Shown here one piece after another: positions 16,085 through 24,543 of a stretch of 64,000 bases of DNA (the first letter of the stretch is position 1; the number at the start of each line of letters is the position of its first letter). The DNA comes from Anaerolineales bacterium. Lineage in GTDB: Bacteria > Chloroflexota > Anaerolineae > Anaerolineales > Villigracilaceae. The notes under the pieces were generated by a model, which ran no database searches, was not told the origin of the DNA, and worked only from the letters and a program-made list of their open reading frames with translations. The position numbers were made by a program, and so were the translations under genes. Location: assembly GCA_030834895.1 (NCBI GenBank), contig JAUQXA010000024.1:248001-312000 (forward strand), in the 5' to 3' direction.

Positions 16085-16286
16085 GAATTTGCATTTTTGA
16101 AAGGCGTCGAAAAGTATTTTCATAATTTCTAACAGGCGAACATTTCATGATGTTGAGGGCACATGGCTTTTGTTTTTGCCGGCAAGGAGGGACAGGGTTT
16201 CTAAGGGATTGACCACCCCAGCCTGACGCAGGGTTTTCCTGCGTAATTCCATATAACCAAACCATAAAATGACCTGGAGGGGTCAC

Positions 16287-19200
16287 ATGAAACTAAAGAC
16301 AACAACACGTGTAATGTCGATTCTGACTGCACTCGTTCTAGTACTTTCCCTGTTCCCCTTGACAGTTGGCGCCGCGCCCGCTGTCGCTCCGGCAGTTCCA
16401 GTATCATTCACCATTCTTCATACCAACGATTTCCATGGCCAGTTGGAACCATCGGGCAGTAACCCTGGGTCGGCGCGCATCGCCACCTTTGTGAACTCGG
16501 TGCGTACTGCCTTGGGTGACTCGAACGTGCTGCTGGTCGATGCCGGCGATGAAATGCAGGGCAGCCTGCTTTCGAACCTGGGCGATGGCACGGCGGCAGG
16601 AAAGGGCGCGCCAACCATCGCTACTTATAATGCGATGGGTTACGATGTAGCCACCTTTGGCAATCACGAATTCGATTGGGGACAGGATAACCTTGCTGCG
16701 CGAATTGCACAGGCTGATTATCCCTACGTGACTGCCAACATTGTCCAGAACGACACGGGCAATTGTGCTACTGCGGGCTGGAATCTCCCGGCCTTTGCCG
16801 ATGCCCCTTACCAAATCCTCGAGGCCGGTGTTGCCCCAAATACGGTCAAGGTGGCTTTCATCGGCGTGACCAGCGCCGAAACGCCCACGATCACGATTGC
16901 GAGTGCAACTGCCAACCTGTGCTTCAAGGATGCAACTGATTCCATTCTGCACTACTATGATGAAATGAAAGCAGCTGGCGCCGATGTGATCGTCGTGCTC
17001 AGTCACCTCGGTTATACAGACGGCGGATATGGCTATGGCATCCCCGTTTACGGCGATCAGACCCTGGCCACTAAGCTGAACACTGCCGGCAAACCCGTCA
17101 ACCTGATCATCGGTGGGCACAGCCACACAGATGTTGGCGGACCATCTCCCGCCCCAGGTGTGGCCACTGTTGGCGCAACCAAGGTTGTACAAGCGCATTA
17201 CAACGGACGTAAAGTCGGCCGCGCGGATATCACCGTCGGAACCGATGGTAGTGTATCAATCACCTGGACTCGCAATGAAATTAAAACCAGCGATGCGCAG
17301 GATCCCGCAATCATGGATGTCATCAACACCTACGCAACAGACCCCGACTATGTGGCTCTCATCAATACTCCGATCGGGTATACCCAGGTGGACCTGCTGC
17401 GAAACTATAACGGTGACAGCATGATGGGGGATTTTGTGGACGATGCGATCTACAACTACCTGAACACGGACGCCGTAGCCACCAACAATGTGGACATGTT
17501 CTTCAACAATGCCGGCGGTATCCGTATCGACTGGTGCGACAAGGAAGATCCGGATAATCCTGGAACCTATATCTGGTCCAGCACCGCCGCGGACTGCGCT
17601 GCCGAAGGGCTCTGGACTCATGATCCGATGCTCCTCACCTACGGGCACATGTTCCAGATCCTGCCGTTTGGGAATGTGACCATTGTTGGCGATATGACCG
17701 GCGCGAAGATCCTGGAACTTCTCCACCAGTCCGCCACCCTGTTCAAGGGCGCCATTCAGCCTTCGGGCATCCGTTATTCGTTCTTCCGCTACTCAGATGC
17801 CAATCCCGGCCCGCAACCTTATGGCTGGGGCGCGTATGATGTGGAAGTCTACAACAAGGCAACCTCCGCTTGGGAGCCGCTGAACCTGAACAAGACCTAT
17901 CGCGTCGGCACGAATGAATTCCTGGCTCCTGCGGGACAGGATGGCTTCACGCCTTTCAAGTACATGACCAATATCTCGTACTGGGGCGACATGTTGAATG
18001 CCGTCAATGCCTACGTGGAAGCAACCTACACATCGGGCAATCCATACAAAGGTCCTGATGGAGACGGCAGCCTCGATGGGCGCATCACCCGCGACGGCAA
18101 TGGGAATGACGTGTACGAGGACGGTGAGATCGTCCCGCTTACGATTCTGCATCACAACGACTCGCACGGCAATCTGGACCAGGGCACCTACGTAGGCTAC
18201 ACCCAACTGGCTACCCTGATCAAGCAGGAACGTCTCCACAACCCCGACCGCACCCTTTTGCTTAGCTCGGGTGACAATATCCAGGGCGACGCGATGAGCT
18301 ACTACTTCAAGACTGCGCCGACCGGACTCACCTCAAATGGAACCGAAATTACTGATGCAAGCATGCACATCCAGCCCTTGATCAAAGCCTTCAATGCCAT
18401 GGGCTACGATGCCATGACTCTGGGCAATCATGAGTTCAACTTCGGCAAGGATGTTTTCGTCAGCGTTTTGGAACAGGCCGCCTTCCCGGTTTTGCAGGCT
18501 AACGTCACCGATGACGGCAGGTACGGTTTGGCAGCCGCGAACATTCAACCCTATGTCGAGAAGACCATCGGCGGGGACATCGACGTCGCCATCCTCGGCA
18601 TTGGCAACCACCGCATCCCGAACTACGAACTGGCAAGCAACATCCCCGGCCTGACCTTCACCGACCCGATTGCCAAGGCCCAGGAACTATCTGATCTGCT
18701 GCGCCCGAACAACGATGTGGTCATCGCCCTGACCCATATCGGCTTCACCGAGAATCCATCCTCGGTCGAGGTGGATGTGAACGTGGACACGAATCTGGTG
18801 GCGCAAACTACCGGTCTCGACGCGGTCATCGGCGGACACAGCCATACGGATCCATCCAAGCAAACCGCCTACTCTGGCGCGTACAAGTATCTGCCGTCGA
18901 TCGTCGCGGATGCCGGAGGCGAAGCTGTGGCTGTGACCCAAGCTTACCGCTATAACAATACCCTCGGTGAGGTCAGCCTTGGTTTGCGTGACCTCGGAGC
19001 CGACTATGAAGTGGTCAGCCAGACCGGACGCTATATTTCTGTATCCACGAGCACGCCGGAAGATACCGAGATCAATGACATTGTTACTCCATACACCAAC
19101 CTGCTGGCCAGCTACAATAATATGGAAATTGGCGAAACTACTGCCGCCATCGACGCATTGCAGGCCTTTACGCAGGAGACCAATGCTGCGAACCTGCAAG

Positions 19201-20582
19201 CGGATGCTTCTGTCTTTGAGCTTGCCAAGAATGGCGTCACGGTAGACTTCCATCTTTCCGGTGCCATGACCAATAAGGCGGTTGCGACAACGGGTCCCTA
19301 TCCGGTCACTCTCAAAGTAAGCGATATGTTCAACCTGATGCCGTACGAGAACTCGCTTGTGGCCATGGAAATGAATGGTCCTCAGCTCAAGGCTGTGCTG
19401 GAGCGTGCCTACCGCAACTACTACTACTATAAATATGTTCCGGGCTATGGTGGTTATTCCTACTACACCACTTGTATGCTCGACACAAATGCAGGCAACC
19501 AGATCATCTACAACGATTTGGGTGCCGGCACACTACCGAACGGCAACAACGTGATCTCGCTGACAGTCGGCGGTGTTCCTGTCGATTTCGCCGATGCCAC
19601 CACGTATTACACTGTCTCTACGGTCAACTACCTGGCGGCGGGCTCCTGCAATTTCAACGACGCAGGCGTCAGCCTCTGGCCGTTGAATCAGATTGCCCAC
19701 GACACACAGTACTACGTCCGCGACGCGGTGATCGATTACATCATGGCTGAGGAAACAGTCTCGCCCGCCATTGAAGGCAGACTTCAGTTCGTTACCGACA
19801 CCACCGGTCCCGCGATCACGATCAACGCGCCAACCGTCTCGGACTACCTGCATTCTGATTTCCTGACCATAGACTTTATCGCCACCGACACCCTCGGCGT
19901 TAAGACAGAGGAGGCTCTGCTGGATGGTAAAGCTGTCCTGAACGGGCAGAAGATCGATCTGTACACCCTGGCTTTGGGCGGCCACACGTTCACCGTCAAT
20001 GCGGTGGATAAAGTTGGCAACGCTTCCAGCCAATCAGTGGAGTTCAATATTACTGCCACCACCGAAAGCCTGAAGACAGCCGTTGACCGCTTCTATCAGG
20101 ATGGCAGCATCAAGAACAAGGGCGTGTATAAATTCCTGATGGACAAGTTAACGGCCGCGTCCAACAGCACCAAGCCCGAAGTTGCCAGCGCCTACTTGAA
20201 TTCCTTCATCCTGCAGGTGAAATTGCACAGCGGCAGACTGATCAAGACCCAGGCTGCTAATCTGCTCATTGCAGATGCCAAATGGGTAATTGTTCACCTG
20301 CCGGATACCACTGCGCCTTCCATCAAGGTCTTTTCACCGCAGGCGGTTTCGTATCCGCGCTTCCGCATGTTATGGATTGACTTTGCCGCATTTGATACGA
20401 TCACCGGTGTGAAGGAAGTTTCGGTCACCCTGGATGGAGCGCCCGCTGCGAACCATCAACTGGTCAAACTTTGGACCCTGCCTATGGGTTCCCATACATT
20501 GACTGTAAATGCCGTCGACTTTGCCGGGAACACGGCGACCAAGTCCGTGACTTTCAAGATTGTATCCACCAATGTGCGTTGA
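16287..20582 (+). CDS. Secreted tandem 5'-nucleotidase with Ig-like and FIMAH domains
   Basis: The 1431-aa protein has a Sec signal peptide (about 1-30, VGAAPA cleavage region) and two UshA-type units. Unit 1 (about 43-605) has metal-site motifs HTNDFHG, DAGDEMQG, GNHEFD, VLSHLG and GGHSHT, and a C-terminal domain with NNAGGIR. Unit 2 (about 613-1165) has HHNDSHG, SSGDNIQG, GNHEFN, ALTHIG and GGHSHT, but its substrate loop reads HLSGAMTN, suggesting altered specificity. Two Ig-like domains (from 1171 and from 1340) flank a FIMAH helical domain (about 1260). Likely role: phosphate or nucleoside scavenging from extracellular nucleotides. No wall anchor is visible. ATG 16287 is preferred over 16269 because GGAGGGG precedes it. 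Confidence 0.93.
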   Translation: MKLKTTTRVMSILTALVLVLSLFPLTVGAAPAVAPAVPVSFTILHTNDFHGQLEPSGSNPGSARIATFVNSVRTALGDSNVLLVDAGDEMQGSLLSNLGDGTAAGKGAPTIATYNAMGYDVATFGNHEFDWGQDNLAARIAQADYPYVTANIVQNDTGNCATAGWNLPAFADAPYQILEAGVAPNTVKVAFIGVTSAETPTITIASATANLCFKDATDSILHYYDEMKAAGADVIVVLSHLGYTDGGYGYGIPVYGDQTLATKLNTAGKPVNLIIGGHSHTDVGGPSPAPGVATVGATKVVQAHYNGRKVGRADITVGTDGSVSITWTRNEIKTSDAQDPAIMDVINTYATDPDYVALINTPIGYTQVDLLRNYNGDSMMGDFVDDAIYNYLNTDAVATNNVDMFFNNAGGIRIDWCDKEDPDNPGTYIWSSTAADCAAEGLWTHDPMLLTYGHMFQILPFGNVTIVGDMTGAKILELLHQSATLFKGAIQPSGIRYSFFRYSDANPGPQPYGWGAYDVEVYNKATSAWEPLNLNKTYRVGTNEFLAPAGQDGFTPFKYMTNISYWGDMLNAVNAYVEATYTSGNPYKGPDGDGSLDGRITRDGNGNDVYEDGEIVPLTILHHNDSHGNLDQGTYVGYTQLATLIKQERLHNPDRTLLLSSGDNIQGDAMSYYFKTAPTGLTSNGTEITDASMHIQPLIKAFNAMGYDAMTLGNHEFNFGKDVFVSVLEQAAFPVLQANVTDDGRYGLAAANIQPYVEKTIGGDIDVAILGIGNHRIPNYELASNIPGLTFTDPIAKAQELSDLLRPNNDVVIALTHIGFTENPSSVEVDVNVDTNLVAQTTGLDAVIGGHSHTDPSKQTAYSGAYKYLPSIVADAGGEAVAVTQAYRYNNTLGEVSLGLRDLGADYEVVSQTGRYISVSTSTPEDTEINDIVTPYTNLLASYNNMEIGETTAAIDALQAFTQETNAANLQADASVFELAKNGVTVDFHLSGAMTNKAVATTGPYPVTLKVSDMFNLMPYENSLVAMEMNGPQLKAVLERAYRNYYYYKYVPGYGGYSYYTTCMLDTNAGNQIIYNDLGAGTLPNGNNVISLTVGGVPVDFADATTYYTVSTVNYLAAGSCNFNDAGVSLWPLNQIAHDTQYYVRDAVIDYIMAEETVSPAIEGRLQFVTDTTGPAITINAPTVSDYLHSDFLTIDFIATDTLGVKTEEALLDGKAVLNGQKIDLYTLALGGHTFTVNAVDKVGNASSQSVEFNITATTESLKTAVDRFYQDGSIKNKGVYKFLMDKLTAASNSTKPEVASAYLNSFILQVKLHSGRLIKTQAANLLIADAKWVIVHLPDTTAPSIKVFSPQAVSYPRFRMLWIDFAAFDTITGVKEVSVTLDGAPAANHQLVKLWTLPMGSHTLTVNAVDFAGNTATKSVTFKIVSTNVR

Positions 20583-20696
20583 CTCCGAATATTGAAACCA
20601 CAGAGGCAGATACATTGACAACAAGGCAGTGTGAAAATCATTGAACGAAAGGCAATTACATTAACACTCCTGGCTAGTCAAGATAATTTCCCTATC

Positions 20697-20722
20697 GAGG
20701 GCGGGTCGTGTGACCCGCCCTC
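20697..20722 (+). terminator. Terminator of the nucleotidase gene
   Basis: An 11-bp perfect GC-rich stem (GAGGGCGGGTC / GACCCGCCCTC) with a GTGT loop is followed by CTCTTTAT, 114 nt after the stop codon. Confidence 0.7.
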
Positions 20723-20742
20723 CTCTTTATCCATAAACTGCT

Positions 20743-20751
20743 TGATATAAT
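20743..20751 (+). promoter_or_regulatory. Extended -10 promoter upstream of the Cys-rich gene
   Basis: TGATATAAT is a perfect extended -10 element (TGnTATAAT). If it drives the gene at 21049 the leader is nearly 300 nt. Confidence 0.4.
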
Positions 20752-20805
20752 TGTTTCGGTGTGGATCGCTGTAATTGTGGAAATTACGCCAACCATGATA
20801 AACAC

Positions 20806-20819
20806 GACTTTTAAAAGTC
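20806..20819. promoter_or_regulatory. Palindrome GACTTTTAAAAGTC, possible operator
   Basis: A perfect 14-bp palindrome lies about 55 nt downstream of the extended -10 box and 230 nt before the Cys-rich gene. A repressor site is a reasonable guess, given the metal-binding look of the downstream protein. Confidence 0.35.
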
Positions 20820-21048
20820 TCTCCTTTTCTGTTGGTTTCACTTGTGATTTTCCCTGTCTTATCATGTCCTGACGCAGGCGAGGCTGGGCATCGGTTTGTG
20901 AGAAAAATGCTACAATAAAAGCGCGGCCCTTTTCCAAACCCAGTACAGGCAGTGTTTGCGCTGAGAGTCCTTGTGATTTGTTCGCCGCTTGCATGTTCTT
21001 TGGTACGAACCAGTACAATTTGGAACAATTGATAAAAGGAGAAATGCC

Positions 21049-21261
21049 ATGTCTCACGATGAATCTTGTAACTGCAAAAACGGTGCTTGTGAATGTGAGG
21101 GCGGGTGTAACTGCGGCTGTGAGTGTTGTGGCGGTGAACGTCACTTTCAGCGCCGTTTCCAGACCAAGGCTGAACAAATCGAAGAGCTCCAAGCCTATCT
21201 GGCAGAACTCAAGCTTGAGGTTCAGGCTGTTGAAGAGCATCTGGCTGATTTGCGGAAATAA
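21049..21261 (+). CDS. Small Cys-rich protein with coiled-coil tail, metallothionein-like N-terminus
   Basis: The 70-aa protein has nine Cys within its first 25 residues, arranged as CxC and CC pairs (CNCKNGACECEGGCNCGCECC), then a basic turn and a Glu/Leu-rich helix (about 40-70) likely to form a coiled coil. The Cys cluster could bind Zn, Cu or Cd as metallothioneins do, but the helix is not part of that family. AAAGGAG 8-10 nt upstream supports the ATG at 21049. It leads a run of three small genes spaced 35-40 nt apart. Confidence 0.75.
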   Translation: MSHDESCNCKNGACECEGGCNCGCECCGGERHFQRRFQTKAEQIEELQAYLAELKLEVQAVEEHLADLRK

Positions 21262-21297
21262 TCGGATAATGTGTTGTCAAACTTAGGAGTGTAACCA

Positions 21298-21525
21298 ATG
21301 AGTAAAGAAGATGATATTCGTGAAATCCTCAATCAAGTCGCGCAGGAAATTGCACAGGCCCAAACCAGTCCACGCACCTGGCTTTCATGGATCGTCTACC
21401 TGCTGGCCCGTCTTGAGGAACAGGCTGCCAGGGCAAGTTCAAACAGCCGGGAATCCTATATGGAAATGCTTTCTGCCCTGCAAGCTGAAATCATGAACCG
21501 TGTCCGTACCGGCGGTTGGAACTAA
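21298..21525 (+). CDS. Small helical protein of unknown function
   Basis: The 75-aa protein is predicted to be all-helical, with an amphipathic centre (TWLSWIVYLLARLEEQAA). It has no Cys and no signal peptide. I do not recognise the family. AGGAG lies 8 nt before ATG, and it follows the Cys-rich gene by 36 nt, so co-transcription is likely. Confidence 0.65.
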   Translation: MSKEDDIREILNQVAQEIAQAQTSPRTWLSWIVYLLARLEEQAARASSNSRESYMEMLSALQAEIMNRVRTGGWN

Positions 21526-21565
21526 GTCAGATTGTTTTGTGACAGTCATCTAACAGGAGAGAACA

Positions 21566-21874
21566 ATGAACCAGCAGAATGAACCTCAACATATCCTGCC
21601 TTCCAGCACTCTGGCAATTGTCAGCCTGGTGGCGGGAATACTGGGATTTACGTTATTCCCCTTTTTGGCCAGCATTGTGGCAATCTGGACGGGCTACGAA
21701 GCGCGCAAGGAAACCCGCTCCGTGCCGCCGAGAGCCTCCGGCGATGGCATGGCAACTGCGGGTATCATCATGGGTTGGATCCAGATTGGACTGGCGGTTG
21801 TTTCCGTTTGCTGCTTTGCCCTTTATATGATTGGAATGGTCGGCTGGTTGGGTAGTGATTTCATGCGGCAGTAG
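21566..21874 (+). CDS. DUF4190-type membrane protein
   Basis: The 102-aa protein has two TM helices (about 15-42 and 68-94) joined by a basic loop. STLAIVSLVAGILGF, SIVAIWTGYEARKE and GDGMATAGIIMGWIQIGL are the signature phrases of DUF4190. Function unknown. AGGAGAG precedes the ATG. It is the last of three small plus-strand genes; the next promoter lies 50 nt further on. Confidence 0.8.
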   Translation: MNQQNEPQHILPSSTLAIVSLVAGILGFTLFPFLASIVAIWTGYEARKETRSVPPRASGDGMATAGIIMGWIQIGLAVVSVCCFALYMIGMVGWLGSDFMRQ

Positions 21875-21924
21875 GATACCCCCCAACATGACTTAAGGGA
21901 GAATATCCGATATGGGGGAACGGG

Positions 21925-21930
21925 TATAAT
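21925..21930 (+). promoter_or_regulatory. -10 box of the two-component cassette
   Basis: TATAAT ends 13 nt before the ATG at 21944, giving a leader of only about 7 nt. No Shine-Dalgarno sequence is seen. Confidence 0.5.
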
Positions 21931-21943
21931 TTGACACAGAGTC

Positions 21944-24541
21944 ATGCAAACCGACACCAGCATTCAGACCTCGCTCAAAGAAGCAACACAGCTCTCTTCA
22001 GCCTCTTGGGCTGTCCTGGCGGAGCGCGTCGGCGGAGCATGGTTGCTGCAAGCCGCGTATCACCTCAACAAATCCGCGCAAAATGAGTTGATGAGTCTCA
22101 TGACGCGGCCCTCCATCGATGCCTGGTTATGTGGCGCTCTCAGCGGGGGACATTCACGTTTTGGCTCCGTCCCCGAAGGAAGCAGCCTTGAAGTCCAGCG
22201 TCTCTTTGTGTTTCCGGTGAGCGGATCATCGCAGGCTGTCATTGTTGGTGCGGATGACCAGACTCCCGAGTCCCAGCGGATTTGGAAATTAACCGCCTCC
22301 CTTCTTTCCGTCCAATCCACTTCGCCCAATCAACCCTTCCTGCCCGACCTGCAATCTGGTCTTGTTTCCGATCTGCCGCTGGCTATCGGAAAGACCCTAG
22401 GCGCGTTTGTGCAGGCATCCGCCTGTCAGGGTGCATGGCTGGCAATCCGCCGCGGCGACTCGCTCGATATTCAAGCCGAGTGGAACGATCCCAAGGCCCA
22501 GGGCGTGTCCATGCTGATCGACGAGAATCCAATTCTCCGCCGCGTTAATCGTTCCCTATATGATGTGGTCATCACCCGCGAGCAGCCCAACTGGGACAAC
22601 CTCCCCTATGGTTCCCTCAAATCGGGCACAAAGGTCTGGGTTTGTCTGCCGCTGGTAATTGGTCAGCGATTGATCGGGGCGGTTGCTATCTGGCGGCAAA
22701 AGGAATTCTCACGCGGTGAACTGGGACAATTGCGCGAACTGGCATCTCAGGTTTCGCCGTCAGTGGAAGTGCTGGTCACTTTCTCCGAAATGGCGGCGCA
22801 TCTGCGCAGGCTGGGTTTGCTCAACGATTTTGTTCTCACAGTTTCCTCCGCTCAAAATTTGGACCAGATTGCGCGGCGTGTATTTGGTCTGCTTTCCCGC
22901 GCATTCAACACCGAATTGATTGCCCTCTTTCTGCGTTCCAGCGATGGACGTGTGTTGCGTGATTACCGCATGTTCGAGGGCAAGTTGAATGTGGTCAGCG
23001 TGTCGCTGGCGGGACATTCCATCCAACCCATGCTGAAGGAGGGACGCGCGCGACGTATTGTGGATACGGTCAAGGAAGGGTTCGTGCCGCTCAGCAAAGG
23101 TGCGCGCTCCGTGCTGATCGTCCCGCTCAAATATCGCGGACAGGCCATCGGAGTGCTCATTATTGAAAACCTGCGCACCGAAGCCTTCAACCAATATGAT
23201 GAACACCTGATGGTTGTCATCACCAGCCATCTGGCAGGGTTGATAGAATACACCCGCCTGCGCGAAGAGGCCGAAGGCCGCGCCCGCAGCCTCGGCTTGA
23301 TCCATGAAGTGGTGCAGCAGGTCATCGGCTTGAACGATAAAAAGGAGGTCGCCTACATTTCCGCCGACCTTGTGGCGCAATATTTCAAATATGAATTGGC
23401 TGTCATCCTGTTGATGGATGATGAAGGGAAATTTTCCATTCAAGGTATTGGCGGCACACAGTCTGAGGCGGTGAGGCGCGCGCTTGCCGGCCGTGAATTT
23501 CTCGCCAGCAATGGCATTACCGGGCGTGTATCCCAAACGGGCGAGAGCATGCTGGTCAACGATACGCGGCAGGAAAAACTATATGTCCCGCTCAAAGGCT
23601 GGGAGGCCCGCTCCGAGATTTGTGTCGCGTTGAAGGACGGCGGCACCATCCTCGGTATTATTGATGTGGAAAGTCGCGAGCAGAATGCATTTTCACACAA
23701 CGATTTGATTGCTATTGAATCGCTTGCGGGTATCCTCACCTCGGTTATCACCAGCGCCAACCAGTATCAGAAGTTACAGCAAACCATCCACCAGTTACGC
23801 GCGACTGAGATAGAGTTGAATAATCGTATGGAGGCGCAGCGCTCCGCGGAAAATCGGCTGATCCAGGCTGCCAAACTTGCTGCGGTGGGAGAGATGGCGG
23901 CGGGCATCGCCCACGAACTGAATAACCCGTTGACCACGGTCACCGGCTTTTCGGAACTTGTGCTCGAGGATTTGCCACAGGGTTTTTCATATCGCGCTGA
24001 ATTGGAAATGGTTTCGCGCGAGGCTCACCGCGCGAGCGACGTTGTGCGCCGCCTGCTTGATTTCTCGCGTCAGGGTGAACGCACCCGCACCCGCGCCGAT
24101 TTGAATGAAATTGTCAACGATGTTGTGGCGCTTACCCGGCACCTGATCCAAACCAACAAGGTTAATCTCACCCTCGACATGGACGACAGCCTGCCCTGGG
24201 TCTCCATTGACCGAAACCAGATGAAACAAGTCCTGCTGAATTTGATCCACAATGCCCTGCAAGCCATGCCCGCTGGCGGCGAGTTGAATGTCGGCACGCA
24301 CATAGCCCGGCGTGAAGATCGTGACTGGGTTGTCATGTCGGTCAGGGACAGTGGAGTGGGCATCTCGCCCGCAGACCAGAATCGTATCTTCGAACCATTC
24401 TTCACCACAAAAGGAGATCGCGGCGGCACCGGTCTGGGACTTTCTGTCACCTATGGAATTGTCACCGACCACGGCGGCACCATCGAACTTTCGAGTGTAC
24501 CAAACAAAGGTTCCATCTTTGCCGTCTGGCTGCCGATCTGA
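21944..24541 (+). CDS. Soluble GAF-domain sensor histidine kinase
   Basis: The 865-aa protein has no TM helix. About four GAF-like units occupy residues 10-130, 135-285, 295-440 and 450-610, the last two being the clearest (VPLKYRGQAIGVLIIEN). A coiled coil leads to an NtrB-like HisKA domain with H-box GIAHELNNPLTTVTGF (His near 656), then HATPase_c with N box NLIHNALQAM, G1 DSGVGIS and G2 GGTGLGLSVTYG. It opens a three-gene cassette: the next gene starts 2 nt after its stop codon. The HELNNP type of H-box is typical of NtrB/CckA-like kinases. The ligand of the GAF domains is unknown. Confidence 0.92.
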   Translation: MQTDTSIQTSLKEATQLSSASWAVLAERVGGAWLLQAAYHLNKSAQNELMSLMTRPSIDAWLCGALSGGHSRFGSVPEGSSLEVQRLFVFPVSGSSQAVIVGADDQTPESQRIWKLTASLLSVQSTSPNQPFLPDLQSGLVSDLPLAIGKTLGAFVQASACQGAWLAIRRGDSLDIQAEWNDPKAQGVSMLIDENPILRRVNRSLYDVVITREQPNWDNLPYGSLKSGTKVWVCLPLVIGQRLIGAVAIWRQKEFSRGELGQLRELASQVSPSVEVLVTFSEMAAHLRRLGLLNDFVLTVSSAQNLDQIARRVFGLLSRAFNTELIALFLRSSDGRVLRDYRMFEGKLNVVSVSLAGHSIQPMLKEGRARRIVDTVKEGFVPLSKGARSVLIVPLKYRGQAIGVLIIENLRTEAFNQYDEHLMVVITSHLAGLIEYTRLREEAEGRARSLGLIHEVVQQVIGLNDKKEVAYISADLVAQYFKYELAVILLMDDEGKFSIQGIGGTQSEAVRRALAGREFLASNGITGRVSQTGESMLVNDTRQEKLYVPLKGWEARSEICVALKDGGTILGIIDVESREQNAFSHNDLIAIESLAGILTSVITSANQYQKLQQTIHQLRATEIELNNRMEAQRSAENRLIQAAKLAAVGEMAAGIAHELNNPLTTVTGFSELVLEDLPQGFSYRAELEMVSREAHRASDVVRRLLDFSRQGERTRTRADLNEIVNDVVALTRHLIQTNKVNLTLDMDDSLPWVSIDRNQMKQVLLNLIHNALQAMPAGGELNVGTHIARREDRDWVVMSVRDSGVGISPADQNRIFEPFFTTKGDRGGTGLGLSVTYGIVTDHGGTIELSSVPNKGSIFAVWLPI

Positions 24542-24543
24542 CC

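Larger units (their letters stand above)
15985..16286. other. 302-nt divergent intergenic region
   Basis: It contains the trmFO -10 box, an AT-rich stretch with the nucleotidase promoter near 16079, and about 200 nt of leader for the nucleotidase gene. The leader has a hairpin (ACGCAGG / CCTGCGT, 16226-16244, 5-nt loop) 42 nt before the start codon. I could not match the leader to a known riboswitch. Confidence 0.5.
20583..21048. other. 466-nt intergenic region
   Basis: It contains the terminator of the nucleotidase gene, an extended -10 promoter and a 14-bp palindrome, then about 230 nt of leader with no recognisable gene or riboswitch. The open reading frames on the minus strand here lack start signals and family resemblance. 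Confidence 0.55.

Noticed and set aside
16090..16286. Riboswitch in the nucleotidase leader
   Set aside because: Only one simple hairpin is visible; I could not match conserved cores of the c-di-GMP, purine or other riboswitch classes by eye.
16404..17198. 264-codon open frame on the minus strand opposite the nucleotidase
   Set aside because: Entirely antisense to a well-supported gene, with no start signals; treated as a shadow.
20692..21240. 182-codon minus-strand frame over the Cys-rich gene and its leader
   Set aside because: The plus-strand Cys-rich gene has a good ribosome binding site and the minus frame has biased Thr/Phe composition without motifs.
22760..23536. 258-codon open frame on the minus strand opposite the GAF kinase
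   Set aside because: Antisense to conserved GAF domains; no recognisable product.
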